Under the pieces are notes generated by a model. The model was given only the letters and a program-made list of their open reading frames with translations. It ran no database searches and was not told where the DNA came from. Source: Mortierella sp. BCC40632 (Eukaryota; Mortierellomycota; Mortierellomycetes; Mortierellales; Mortierellaceae). Taken from it: a stretch of DNA of 64,000 bases. The translations under genes were made by a program, and so were the position numbers. Location: positions 2,602,001 to 2,666,000 of the forward strand of contig WAEK01000001.1 in assembly GCA_011634665.1 (NCBI GenBank), given 5' to 3'. Below, one piece after another: positions 48,246 through 59,988 of this stretch. Numbering within the stretch: the stretch's first letter is position 1; each line of letters opens with the position of its first letter.

Positions 48246-48682
48246 TAGGCCAGACATACAGTGACCGGAAGCACGCAACGATCCAGAGGCCGAGAGAGGA
48301 AAAAAAAGACCCAGAGAGAGCGTGTGAATGAGCAAAGGAGAGAAAGACCTGGGACAGAGAGGCCGATTTCTATCCCACACACCCCGATCCTCTGGGTAAA
48401 AAAAAAAAAAAAAAACTAGGCCAAGGCGGCCCCGTCGCGTGGGATAGAAGCCGCGCAGTAGCGCGTCTTTGAAGATTTCTCTCAAAGAGAGAGAGTGAGT
48501 GAGTAATCGAAAGAGTGAATGAGTGAACGAGTGAGAGATACAAGAGAGAGGGTAGTGATAAAACAAGAGAAAGAGAGCGTGAAAGAGGCCCAATGAGATG
48601 CAAGCTATCTGGTGCCTCGTGGCCACGCCCTGTGTGCCTCCAAAGCGTCAAGGGGACTCGTTTAGGCCAGACATACAGTGAC
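48246..48682. repeat. 20-bp perfect direct repeats 417 bp apart
   Basis: TAGGCCAGACATACAGTGAC occurs at 48246-48265 and again at 48663-48682 in the same orientation. Flanking bases on either side do not match, so the identity is limited to these 20 bases. The 397 bases between them include an A run and GA-rich stretches. They could be target-site duplications of an insertion or a small duplication. Confidence 0.7.
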
Positions 48683-48702
48683 TCTGTCATCAACAAAATC
48701 CA

Positions 48703-48959
<257 letters not shown>

Positions 48960-49061
48960 GCGCAATCAAAGAGACTCGAAAGGGATCCCCATCTTCATCC
49001 TTCTTCTCTCCTCCCTCTCTCTCTTTCTTAACTCATCTCTACAATCAATAGAGTCAATTGC

Positions 49062-50906
49062 ATGCGACCTGCACTGCAGCCTTCTTATCGCATCATGCTC
49101 TTTGAATCTACCAACATTGCCCTTTGGGAATCCATCCGGGCCCAGTATACAGACGCGTTGCGACACCATGTCGCAGCCAAGAAGGACTCCAGTCTAGATG
49201 ATCTCGACCACTGGTACCAGACCACCCTCCCCACGACCCTTGCCACACGCCGTCCAATGTTTATCGGTTTCTCAGAGCTCTCGCAGCTCATGTCCTGGAA
49301 GCTCAAGGTACAGCTACTACGCCCTCGGGTAGAGGAGAGGGGCCGAGACAGAACGCGATTTGCTCCTCCTCAACAACAGTAGATACAAAAAAGACAAGAC
49401 CGAGACGCGCTCTCGACCGTCCCATTCTCTAACCTCCTTCTCCTCTTTCTCTTTCTCTCTTTCTCTCTTTCTCTCGCTGTTCTTCTCTCCTTCCTTCCAA
49501 CCCCCTTCCCCTTCTTCCCCTCTTCCCCCAACCCACCTACCCACACACATGCACATTCTCACACCTTTACTTTCTCTCGCACATTTGCCTCTATTACACC
49601 ATACCCCACCATACCTCATCCTACAATAACATCATCGTCATCACCATCTATCCATCCTCAACACCCTCCTCTTCTTCTTTTTATTCCTATTACCCCTTTT
49701 CATTCCCCTGAGAGGGGTGGTGGGGCCTGTGCGAGAGCAGCGTGGCAAGTTCCGGCCCAGTCTCCAGAAACTGATTACCTTGAATTCCGATCAGGATGTG
49801 AAGCGTATCAGTCAGGAAGCCTTTCAATACCTTCGATCCACGACAATACCTTCTTCTTCTTCTTCTTCTTCTTCTCTTCCTTCTTCTTCTTCTTCTTCAT
49901 CCTCTACGGCATCTTCCATTACTGCAACAACGTTGTCAGCAGCTCGACGCAACAACAACGTGCCATCCTCGGGCAGTAGCAGTAATCCACTCAAGGATGC
50001 CATCACCAAAATGACGGAGCTCAAGGGTGTCGGCCCTGCCACTGCATCAGGTACAAAAAGAAGAGAGTTTGAGTGAGAGAGGATATGAGAGCAAGGGCAC
50101 AACTGCGACGGTGCAAAAACACGAACCTCAGGAGGGATGGACCACCTCATTGCTTGACTTGGACCCAACTATGAGAAACTCGAGGTCTAAAAAAGGGGTG
50201 GGTGGGTGGGTGTATGGGGGGGGGATGTTAGAGAAGACTCGAGGAGAATAGGGGAGAGAGAAAGAAAGAGAATTAGAGTAGGTCGAGGGTAAAAAAGAGA
50301 GAGCTTTTTTTTTTTTTTTTTTTTTTTTTGGAAGGAGAGGTCGTTGCATCAAAGACAAAGCTTTTTTTTTTTTTTTCTGCTGGCTCAAATGGAACCCTAA
50401 AACCCTTTCTCGGACAAAACACCCTCTTTCTTTCTTCTTTAATAGCCATCCTTTGTGCTGGATACCCGACCGAGGTTCCTTTCATGGCGGACGAAACCAT
50501 GTCCTCGGTTCCAGGCCTTGGTAAAATCGCCTACACCATCCCCTATTATCTCAAGTTTGCTGCCCAGGTCATCGAAAAGGCTTCTCAACTCAAACAAGGA
50601 GGCTCGACCACTGTCACAACACCTCATGAAGTGGAAATGGTCCTCTGGACAGATTACATGCTCACCAAGTACAACGTCCCAAGAAATCCTCCTGGTCCCA
50701 CTTCTTCTTCTCGGCCCAGTGCTCGAAAAGAAGTGACCAAGTCTGTTGAGAGTGACAAGAACAAGAAAGAGAATGAGGATCATCAGGATACTCTGCGGGG
50801 AAAACCCAAGAGAAAAGCTGTGGAAGAGATCAGAGAGGTCGAGTCGAACGAGTCTTTGAAACGATCCAAAAGAATTGCTTCGAGAGCTACTGGAGATAAT
50901 AAGTAG
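49062..50906 (+). CDS. Helix-hairpin-helix protein of unknown function
   Basis: Exons 49062-49307, 49741-50050 and 50446-50906 join in frame to 338 residues. [13 protein letters not shown] segment (made by the first splice) is followed by a Ser run, then [21 protein letters not shown] across the second splice: a helix-hairpin-helix motif of the type used by HhH-GPD DNA glycosylases and other DNA-binding proteins. PFMADETM and a helical segment with [11 protein letters not shown] follow. The C-terminus is basic and acidic mixed, with KRK and KRSKR patches that could be nuclear signals. I recall this WKL-RGKFRP plus GVGPATASA pattern from conserved uncharacterised eukaryotic proteins. The catalytic Asp/Lys of glycosylases cannot be assigned, so enzyme activity should not be assumed. 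Start: the ATG at 49062; an in-frame ATG at 49095 is an alternative. It converges on the F-box gene with a 271-base gap. Confidence 0.78.
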
Positions 50907-51030
50907 CGTAACCACATACGCACAGAGAGAGTGAAGAAAAAGAATGAGCAAAGGGGGAGAAGGGAGAGAGAGAACCCTGGTTATCCCTTATTGTCTCGTC
51001 AAGACCATCATAGTCAATTTTCCTTTGATA

Positions 51031-51036
51031 AATAAA
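51031..51036 (+). terminator. Poly(A) signal of the helix-hairpin-helix gene
   Basis: AATAAA lies 125 bases after the stop at 50906, in the short gap before the 3' end of the minus-strand F-box gene. Confidence 0.45.
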
Positions 51037-51177
51037 AAAGTAAATCTAACCAAACACTCCTGCACTCAAATTCCACTCATCCAAGAGAATACGAGTAAAA
51101 AGCTTTTTCTCTTTTTCTCTTTTTTTCTTTTTCTTTTTCTTTTTCTTTTTTAATTATTATTATTACGATGAGTGGAG

Positions 51178-53665
51178 CTATTCTTGTGGCATCATCTCGA
51201 GCACGACAATGTCGCCTTTATTCGTCCCAATGACGATCACATCCTCATCCACGTCCATAAACGAAGGCCGGAGTCCACATGTGCGGAGGTATTCCATAAT
51301 GTTTTCATTCTCACTTGTCAGCGTTACCCCCGTGTCCTCTTCTTCCTCCTCCTCTTCTTCTTCCTCTTCATTTTCTTCCACTGGTCCCTGACTCGCAACA
51401 GTTCCCCTGTGAACAGCCGCTGTCCCATCTCCGCCTGCAGAGAGTCCAATGTCGGCGCCATGGGGATTCGAAAGAGTGTCTGCCCTCACATGACCAAATG
51501 TTGCATCCTGCCTTACTCGTCGAGACCTCTCCTTGGACATTGCTCTTGCCTCACTATCATGTCTCCTTCGGAGTGAAGGACACACCCGGATTGTCTCATC
51601 CAACGAAGGTCGATCTGCATTGGTTGTCAAGACATGAGGATGAACGCCTCCGATAGCAATCGAGGTAATAGTTGAGATCGGTGGTACTTTTGTTCGATGG
51701 ATCATTGGAGGTCGAGTCAAATCCGGCGGCAATTCAAGTTGAGGATCAATGATAAAACGTTTGCTGGGAGATCTGGACATGGGTTGCCATTCGATATGGA
51801 TCAAATGACCGTCCGTGAGAAGGATCAGAGATCGGATATGGAAGACACTACAAAAGGTTGGGAGGGTATCTGAGATCGGAAGAGGACAACGATGATATTC
51901 CTCGAGTGTGTCGATACAGGTGATAAAGATGTAATTGCTGGTTGCCACAATCATGGTCTTGTTTTGGATGTATATATCATGCAGCTATTGCAGACGATCA
52001 TTTTTTTGGTGGGAAGAGAGGGGTGGGCGAAAAAAAAAAAAAAAAAAATTAGAAAGTAAGCTCTCACGTTCTTTTGGATTCTCCTGCGAAACGCACAGGC
52101 CTCAGCAGTCGATCCATAAATCAAGCCCGTGCTTCCGAAAGAAAGGAAAAGAAAAGAAAAGAAAAGAAAAGAAACGGGCACTGATTGGAATCACGTACAA
52201 CTTTGAACTCGAGAGGCTCTGTGGACCGGAGGATTTGTCCTGTCATAAAGTCAATAACATGGATCTGCCCATTCTTGAGGCCAAGCAACAAGTAGTCGTC
52301 GCTCATGGTCATACAGACAATCTCAAACTCGGAGGTACTATGGATCTGCGTCCGTGTCTTCAGATCCCAGATTCGACAAACGCTACAACAAAGTAGAATC
52401 AATCCCCCCCCCCCAGAAGAGTAGTAGCAGTGGTGGAAGGAGAGTGGAAAAATCATTAATAAGGTAGACTCTCAACTCTCTTTCTCTCTCCCATTCAAAA
52501 AGAAGAGAAACCATAGAAGCTAAAGTCGAGAGCGGAGGTGAGCGCGCGCTACACAAAGAGGTATCCTCTCCTTTCGCCGTTTATACTTTGCCCAAACGAT
52601 CAGGCGTACAATTAGCGAGTGCTCTAATGTGGACTGGGGATCAGAAGGAGCGGGGAGCGGGGAATGGGCAACACGAGGAAAAATAGGCGCTTCGCTTCGC
52701 TCCGGGGCAGGCGCACGAGCAAATAAATAATAAAAAAAAAAAAAAAAAAAAAAAAAAAGCCTTACCCAGATCGAGAGACGACGGCCATGACCATGGCGGC
52801 AGCACTGAAATCCAGCAATTGAACTGGCCCCATGGTCGTTTCAATACAGAATTCACATTCGTACGTCCGTGCATCCCAGATAGCGACTCGTCCAAACATG
52901 TCAGCACTCAAAAGCTTGCCATGCTTGATGCGCAGGCGTGCAATGGTCGATTGGTGAGCTCTGAGGGTGAAGAGTGACTGGATATGACCTTTGGACCAGT
53001 TTCGTTCCGAGATGACAAGTGATCGACACTCCTGTTTCCAGTCCCTGTCCAAAAGAGTCCCAGAGGAATGACTTGTCGTCGTTTCGACAAGACAATAGTC
53101 CTCTGATAGATAGGAGGAGCCCAGTCCAAGATCATCCTGGTACTCATCCTCAGCTGCAGAGATGGCAGGGAAGGAAGGGATAGCGACAGTGGAGGTAGAG
53201 TGCAGAGTCCTGCTGCTGTTCCTCTGGGCGACAAGGGCACTTGTTGTTGGTCCCATCAGAGTTTGGAGAGGAATTGCGTATGGCTGCTCATGGGTCAGGA
53301 AAACGGTCTTCCACACAAGCTGGTCCTCTGTAATCCAACGCCACTGCCGACACACCTATTCAAGGAGAAGAAACGTTCAGTTGGTCAGCGGGTCAGAGTG
53401 GCTGGTTGAGGGACTGGTCGAGAACTAGCCAAGAGACTGCGGTAACACTCTTCTATCTTTGACTGTGGTGCAATGTCACTCCCCTTCTCAAGAGAGAGTG
53501 AGAGAGTGAGAGTGAGAGTGAGAGAGTGAGAGAATGGGTCGTTGGTTATTCTTTTACCCTTTGACAGCTGACAATGTCTTGAAGTTGGACATGACTCAGA
53601 ATCTGATGCGCAATCTCGACTGGCACCCGAGAAAGAATGTCGACTTGCTTTGTTGTCACGTCCAT
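51178..53665 (-). CDS. F-box protein with WD40-like repeats
   Basis: Exons 53665-53558, 53355-52766, 52382-52182, 52131-52068 and 51984-51178 give 589 residues in frame. Residues 10-55 are an F-box: ILSRVPVEIAHQILSHVQLQDIVSCQR then VCRQWRWITEDQLVWKTVF, split by intron 1. WD40-type blades follow: TLRAHQSTIARLRIKHGKLLSADMFGRVAIWDART, VCRIWDLKTRTQIHS, DDYLLLGLKNGQIHVIDFMTG, and near the end FMDVDEDVIVIGTNKGDIVVLEM. Such proteins bind Skp1 through the F-box and recruit targets to SCF ubiquitin ligases through the propeller. A Glu run (51343-51374) interrupts a late blade. The third intron is uncertain: the better donor (GTACGT at 52198) breaks the frame, while GTGCCC at 52181 keeps it but makes a 50-base intron of TTTTC repeats. 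The target protein is unknown. Confidence 0.83.
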
Positions 53666-53861
53666 TTGATACATTACAAAAAGTGGAGAATCACTGAAAA
53701 AGTTTTAAAAAAAAAGAGGGAAAAATCGCAAATCGTTTTCGCGAGTACGCCTCTCCTCTCCCTCCGGTGAAAGAGCTGAACCGCTAGTGTAAAGGGAAGG
53801 ATTAATAGAGAAGAGAGAAGAGAGAGGAAGAGAGGAAGAGAGAGAGAAAGCAGACAAGGGG

Positions 53862-53925
<64 letters not shown>

Positions 53926-54720
53926 GACAACGAGCGAAGGAGAGGGAGAGTGGTCATGGCGTCCTTTTGTGTTTGGCTAAAGCAAGGATACAAAGAGGTC
54001 AGATGCATGGCAAACATCTCCTTGCCTACACAAACACATTCTCTCTCTCTCTTTGTCAATCCGCATGCTCTTTTCATCCGAACGGGCGCACAAAAGCGTA
54101 GGCCTGCGATGGGCGCAGGCGATGGACAACCAAGGGGGCCTCGATGCTCTCCTAGTCTGCGCTCTTGGTCTGCTCTGCTCATTGTTGGCAAGCCGGTCTG
54201 CCAGACTTTTTTCTTTCCTTCTTGCTCTCTCCCCCTCTCTCCCTATCCCACTCTCCCTCTCTATCAATCTCCCCCTCTTGCTACCGTCAGCGGGGAGAAC
54301 ACTTTCTGCTCTTGTGCAACCCTGTCTGTGTGCCTGTGTAGCCCCTTTCCAGTCTACTTTCTCTCTCTTTCTCTCTCACGATCCGACTTTGTCCCTGCCG
54401 CACACAACGCCAACAAAAGGTTACATCCCAGGCACCCCCCATCTCTCCCCAGAAAGATAGATGGATGCTCTGTCCTCTTTCTCGGCACGGCCTTCCTTCC
54501 CTCCGCCCATGTGATCGGCCAAACGTCTTCTTACTGTCAGCATCTCCACATGGCACATTGCTTCAGAAACTCGTAGTGAAAAAAGGTCGTATATTATAAG
54601 AGAGGAATGTACAAAAAAAAAAGCGAGAGAGAAAGCTACATTGGTGGACCAGAGTCCGAGGATATATGGATGCCGTTTCCGTCCGGCCAGCACACCTTTT
54701 CTTTTCACTTCTTTGACTCT
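53666..54720. other. Intergenic region upstream of the F-box gene
   Basis: It contains the F-box promoter and the 3' flank of the DUF1769 gene, both on the minus strand. A (GA)n array lies at 53871-53924 and CT-rich stretches at about 54215-54275 and 54355-54380. Open frames on either strand show no family resemblance. Confidence 0.5.
53871..53924. repeat. (GA)n microsatellite
   Basis: A pure GA run of about 54 bases, roughly 200 bases upstream of the F-box start codon on the minus strand. Confidence 0.88.
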
Positions 54721-56180
54721 TTAGTCAATCAACTCAAACTGAACCGCCCAAAAGACAGTGTTGCCATCCAGGGTTCTGCAGGTGTATCGGACGGGTTGAC
54801 CCCGCAAATACTTGCGAATGTTCATACTCAGACCCATGCGGATGTCAAACGTGTTAAAATCCATGTGGGGCGAAAAGAATTCGAATCCGTGCACAAGCTC
54901 TGGTTTAAAGACAAATCCTCGACGATTCTCTTCTGTCTGAAAATACTTGCGGCGCTGGGATGTCGTCATCGAACGCTTGTTTGGCATAAAAAAGGTGGTG
55001 CTTTCATCCAAATTCTGGCGCCATGCTCCCAATGAGGTTCCGGGTCCATCTGCATCGGCCATACTCGTACCCGTCGAGAGGTTGGAGCGCTCGCCAATCG
55101 GTGTTCGTCGGTACTCCTGGGATTGGCCATCGCCACGAGGAGAATCAAGACGCTCTGTCGAGCTGTTGACGCTGCTATAAACGTCTTGGGAGCTATTGCT
55201 AGCAATACTAGCAGCCGAGCCGTGGTGGTGGCCCTTCTTGGACTTGCCAAAGATACCCCAGACGTGACTAGTGTCAATGATGTTCAGTGCGCGTGACATG
55301 TCTGAAGAGTGGCGTGGAGTCATGGGAGGCGAAGGAAGGGTAGCATCCTGGGGACGCCAGGCAGTCATAGTGTTGATCGACGAGACGAGAGGACTGAGAA
55401 TCCAGGGTTTGCCATCTTCGGTAATAGAGGTTTGTACGACGGGATCGATGTATTTTGCAATCTTGAGCATTGTGTTGAATCCTTGGGGTAGGTCAACAGA
55501 GCGGTCAAAGTCTGTTCCAAAGTAGACCTGCTCTCCGTCCCACTCACGCTTAAACTGGCCCTCTACCTAATTTGCCATGCAAATGCAGGAGCAAAAGCAA
55601 TACGGAATGGATGGGTGAGGATGAAATTCGAAAAAATGACCAAGAAGAGAGAGAGAGAGAGAGAGAGAGGGCATACATACCTGGATAGAGAAGCGACGGT
55701 TATGACCCTTGAAGTAATCCGAGTTGTAGATCGGCTTTGAGCCGTCACTTGTGATACCGACTGTGGAGTGAGAGAGAAAGAATTGGTCAGAGAACGTTCT
55801 GTTACGTCGTCATGCAGATGGACGACTTTACAACGGCTGCAGGCTGTTGGATTGGGCGGAGTGAAGGAATGAACACTTCAAAAGCCCCTGTCCACCCTGC
55901 TCTTTTTCCTTGATTTGGGCACGAAAGAGGGAAAACGTACAGGAGATATCTGCCAAGACACCCCTTCGTAATCCTCACCCAAACCTCTCTCTCACTCACA
56001 CACAGTCCCTTGGCAGTCGACTCTAAGAATAAAAGTTTACTTACCAAAGTCTTTGATGCGGACCAAGGCACGGCCCTTGAACTCAGGACCATCAAACTCG
56101 ACTGGGTGGAGCTCGTCATTGCAGTTGACGATGGCGAGATCCGTATAGGTACCTCCGACACTGACACGAAGCTTGACCAT
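54721..56180 (-). CDS. DUF1769 (UPF0590) family protein
   Basis: Exons 56180-56045, 55760-55681 and 55566-54721 join in frame to 353 residues. The layout matches the fungal DUF1769 family: an N-terminal beta-rich part (MVKLRVSVGGTYTDLAIVN, HPVEFDGPEFKGRALVRIKDF), then GRFSIQ/VEGQFKREWDGEQVYFGTDF where the second splice joins, DLPQGFNTMLKIAKYIDP, a variable Ser-rich insert, and a conserved end with FKPELVHGFEFFSPHMDFN and NTVFWAVQFELID. The biochemical role of the family is not established, as far as I know. No membrane segment or signal peptide is visible; a cytosolic location is likely. The start ATG is followed directly by the first beta strand, which supports it. Two short introns have clean donors and acceptors with matching phases. 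Confidence 0.83.
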
Positions 56181-57340
56181 GATGGAATCCGGGGCGAGGA
56201 GAAAGAGAAGAAGGAAGAGAAAATGGGACTAGGGTATCAAAGGCGAGATGGAGTGCGAGTATGGAACTAAGTTAAAAGGAAGAGGATACTGTTTGGTGGC
56301 GTGTGTAGGTCAATGAAAAAAGAAGGGAATGAAAATAGACTGGGAGAAGAGACAAGAAGAGTGAATGGACAAAAGAGTGTAGAGCTAGCTATGTGTAAAT
56401 GTGTAAATGTGTAAATGTGTTTGAGTGTGAATGGGTGGGTTAGGACAAGCAGGGGAGGAGGAAGGACGAGTTGGAAGATGAGATTAGAAAAGCCGAGTGC
56501 TGAAGTGAAAGTGGAGAAACGTCGGGCCTTTATACGATTTCAGAAAGAGGGAAGGGCGGAGAAAGAGAGCGCGGCAGAAACACCATTGATCAGTCCGTGC
56601 GTTTCTGACCAGTGGTTTTGCTTCTCAGCGCAGCCACCCATTTTTTTTTTTTTTTTTTCTCATCCTCCTCTCTCCGAGGCCCATCTGGCTCAATTGCTGA
56701 CAGAGCTCCCGAAAATACCACGGGCCGGATAGGGAGAGAGCAAGTCCCTCACGTCATGGGCCCTCCCAAATACGGGACCTTTGACCACGTGAACTGTTCA
56801 TTTTGGCAAAATTGTCTGCTGACAATAAGTGGAGATTTCCCCGCCAACTCCGCTCTCAAAGGTCGTCATTGGCCCCATGCATGCGTTCATCATCGGTGTG
56901 TTGAGGCGATTATTCATCCGTCCCTTCTCCTATTGTATCAATGCATCTTTTTATTTGTCCTTTACACGCCGTAGACTACTGAGGTCAATGATTAAGCGCG
57001 GAAAGGATTCATCCTACAACCGTCGATGAGAAGGACTGTGCCTCATTTGCTACTCCATATAAATATAAACACCACCACTACTGCCCCTCCCTGGATCTAA
57101 CTGCTCCTCGCTCTTGCACCGGAACGGCCAGCAGACCAGAGAGCGAGATGTTCTCATGCCCCCGGAAAAAGTAGAGGAACATTGCTTCCTCCACCCACTC
57201 GTCTGAATTGCCGAGCAGATACAAATTTGCTCTGTGACAGAGAACACCCTGATTCTCCAAGGGTCACTCGTCATCTGTTACCCTTTCATCCGTCATCCTG
57301 TGCTGCCCATGTGTACTGCAGGCCCATTTGCTTCCAGGAA

Positions 57341-57378
<38 letters not shown>

Positions 57379-58273
57379 ATCGGACAGTAGCTAGTCTGCA
57401 TCGCTAGTTGAGAGATGACAAATGCGGGGAGGAGAGGAGAGAGTAGGGTCAACAGTAACAACAGATGTACACAGATTCGCACACACACGCACACTCACAC
57501 ACTCACACACTCACACACTTTCTCTCCCCTACAAAGTGGCTGCCAGTGAGGAGCCAAGCCAATTGGATAGAGCGTTTTCCTGGAAGTCAAGAGACTAGGT
57601 TTCATCATAGCCTATGTAGCCCAGTAAGAAAGTAAGACGTTAGGTATGGGATGGGCGTAATAGAAGGGGGGCTGGAGACAGTCCGGTTCCCTTGGGATAC
57701 CTCTCCATCCCCTTCTTTAATGACCAATCAAACCTCGCATGATCCATAGGAGACACACAGAGAATTGTTTTGCATGACTCGCTCTCCACCATTGACCCTT
57801 GACTAACCATGGTCCACTTCCCGCTCCGGCCAAGCAATATGAGAAGCTAAGTCCGAGGAATGGTGGTTTACAAGGTTAAATGGTTCTCCTTTGGAGTTAA
57901 TGGTTGAGTTCAGCATGTTGTGCAAAGGAGAAATATATCCGGAGAGGAGCATAAACTGTTCACCCAGAGATCAGTGTTCATATAAATAAAAAAAAAAAAA
58001 AAGTTTAATAGTGCGTTACTCAAAGGGAAAAAAAAAAAAGAGGGGTAGTAATTGCTGTGAAAAAGACAGCACAGAGGAAATGGCTCACGTTCAAACGAAA
58101 ACAGCCGTTTCGGACTGCGTCTTCCTCAACTGACAAAAAAAAAAAAAAAAAAATCTTTTTGGACGTATTTTTTATTTTATTTTTTTCCTCTCTCTCTTCT
58201 CTTTCTTTCTTTCCTTTTCAGCAGTGGCAACACAATACACTCCCCCCCCCCCAACGTCAAAAAACCTGTAACC
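56181..58273. other. 2.1-kb intergenic region between divergent genes
   Basis: It lies between the DUF1769 gene (minus) and the DUF4286-like gene (plus), so it should hold both promoters. It includes a TGTAAA repeat at about 56392-56420, a T run at 56641-56658, a CACGTG E-box at 56786-56791, (GA)n at 57347-57376, repeated CACACT units at 57481-57518, a decayed tRNA-like segment at 57549-57621 and A runs at 57988-58002, 58029-58039 and 58136-58152. No protein gene is supported. Confidence 0.5.
57549..57621 (+). other. tRNA-like relic (possible tRNA-derived SINE or pseudo-tRNA)
   Basis: AAGCCAATTGGATAGAGCG (57556-57574) closely resembles a tRNA D-arm and the A box of RNA polymerase III promoters, one base short in the D-stem. 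A 19-base hairpin, TAGG...CCTA (57596-57614), lies at the T-arm position, about the canonical 42-44 bases from the A box, and includes GGTTTCATCAT in place of GGTTCGANTCC. The anticodon stem pairs poorly and the acceptor strands do not pair, so it is not a functional tRNA. A run follows at 57988-58002, but I cannot show that it belongs to the same element. Confidence 0.35.
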
Positions 58274-58889
58274 ATGTCGTCGTCGCCAACAATACCTGTT
58301 CAGAGCTACAGCCCAGGAACATTGATTTACGAAGTCAACCTCTCGGTCCCAAAGGAAAACATCGACGAATATCTGGAATGGCTGCGCGCCTTCACAAAGG
58401 TCTCAGCCCTGTCCACACGACCTGGATTCATTACTGCTCATCGGCCTTGCACTACTGGCTACCGACTTTTTCTTGTCCTCAGGACTAACCCCAACAGCCT
58501 TGGCTTTTTTTTTTTTTTTTTTTTTTTTTTTTTCATCGAACTACAGGAACAAGTAAAGAGCATCCAGGGATTCATCTCATGCATGGTCTTTTCTCAGCCC
58601 AAACCATGTACGTTTCCTCTCCTCCTACAGCCTTGTTTACATTGTTTGCCGTTCTTGGTAGACGTCTAAATCCCGACTTTTCTCTGTTTTCTCTATCTAT
58701 CTAGATGGACTGCACTGGCTCTCTGAGGAAGGCAACGCCAAGACTTACATCACCGTTCACTACGTGGTCGCCTCGCAAGCAGATCTGGACACCTACTTGA
58801 AACGGGAACAGGCTGCCGTGGCCACTGCGGAACAGGAACGATTCGAATTTCTGGTGACAAGCAGACGAACCCTCAGCGTTGTTGCATAA
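58274..58889 (+). CDS. Small DUF4286-like protein
   Basis: Exons 58274-58399, 58547-58607 and 58705-58889 join in frame to 123 residues. The sequence fits a ferredoxin-like fold of the DUF4286 type: TLIYEVNLSVPKENIDEYLEWL (first strand and helix), VKSIQGFISCMVFSQ (second strand), TYITVHYVVASQADLDTYLK (third strand and helix) and ERFEFLVTSRRTLSVVA at the end. DUF4286 proteins are widespread in bacteria and some eukaryotes and resemble dimeric alpha-beta barrel proteins; the reaction, if any, is unknown. No catalytic residue is evident. Intron 1 (58400-58546) has a weak donor (GTCTCA), is 147 bases long and contains no in-frame stop, so retention would insert 49 residues. The gene is convergent with the Rab11 gene, 170 bases away. 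Confidence 0.7.
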
Positions 58890-59059
58890 GCAAAAAAAAA
58901 AAAAACTATTTCTTTTTATTAGGATTACTAGTGTGTGTGTGTATAAGATGGAATGTAAAGCATAACTGGAGCCTACTACCCTCCTCTAGAAAGGAGAGCA
59001 AAGATCCTCTCTTCTCCCCTTCTCCTCCTCCCCTTCCTCCTCCTTCTTCTTCTGTTTGC

Positions 59060-59988
59060 TTAGCAGCACCCTCGACGAGATTTCTTTGAATTGCTAGATG
59101 ACTCGATCATATGAAAGATCCTCTTTCCATTTCCTGGTTTGACTCTGTTCCCGTCCTTTCCTGGCGTTGGCTTTGACTCGACCTTGTAAATCTCGGTGAG
59201 GACTTGGGTAAACGCTGCTTCGACATTTGTGCCGTCCAACGCAGAGGTCTCTAGGAACAAGAGATTGTTTTTCTCGGCAAATGCCTGGATAGTTTGTCAA
59301 GGATTAGAAACTGAGGACAGGAGAATGAAAGGGGGAAAGAAAAGTGAACTAGACGATGAGACCGGATACTGTCTAATTACCTTTGCATCCTCAGTGCTGA
59401 CGGCCCGTAGGTGCTTAAGATCTGACTTGTTTCCAACCAACATGATGACAATGCTCGAGTTTGTATGCTCTCGGAGCTCACGTAGCCATCGCTCGAGGTT
59501 CTGAAAGGTCTCGAGCTTAGCAATATCGTAGACGAGCAAAGCCCCGACAGCACCTCGGTAGTAGGCAACAGAGATGGCTCGGAAACGTTCTTGACCAGCA
59601 GTGTCCCAGATTTGTGCATTGATTGACTTGTTGTCGATCGTGATGGTCTTTGCCGTCGAAAACTCGATACCGATGGTTGTCTTTGACTCGAGGTTAAAGT
59701 CGTTTTGCGTGAAGCGGCTAAAGATGTTGGTCTTGCCTACAGCAGACTCACCTGGAGGGGTGTGGAGATGGAGAGAAGAGCCAAATGTTTGTTAAAATGG
59801 GGGGCCGTGCACTCGTCGAGACATGAGAGTGGTCTGGGCTCAGACTACTTCATGTGGCTCCAGAGATGAAGAGGAGGCGGTCACTCATTCATCAATGTCT
59901 TTTCTTCATGGAATGATGATCAGAGCAAGAGATGAGAACTCGTACCGATCAGGACAATCTTGAAGATGTAGTCGTATTCGTCTGCCAT
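59060..59988 (-). CDS. RAB11: Rab11/Ypt3-type small GTPase
   Basis: Exons 59988-59946, 59751-59381 and 59284-59060 join in frame to 212 residues. The N-terminus [21 protein letters not shown] gives the P-loop (GESAVGKT), here with Glu-Ser where most Rab11 proteins have Asp-Ser. TTIGIEF is switch I and [12 protein letters not shown] switch II; NKSD and ETSAL are the guanine-contacting motifs. [27 protein letters not shown] and TNVEAAF are Rab11-typical. The hypervariable tail ends in GCC, the signal for double geranylgeranylation. Rab11/Ypt31/Ypt3 directs trans-Golgi and recycling-endosome traffic to the plasma membrane and hyphal tip. Length is normal for the family. It is divergent from the TORC2 subunit gene with about 790 bases between the start codons. 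Confidence 0.95.
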
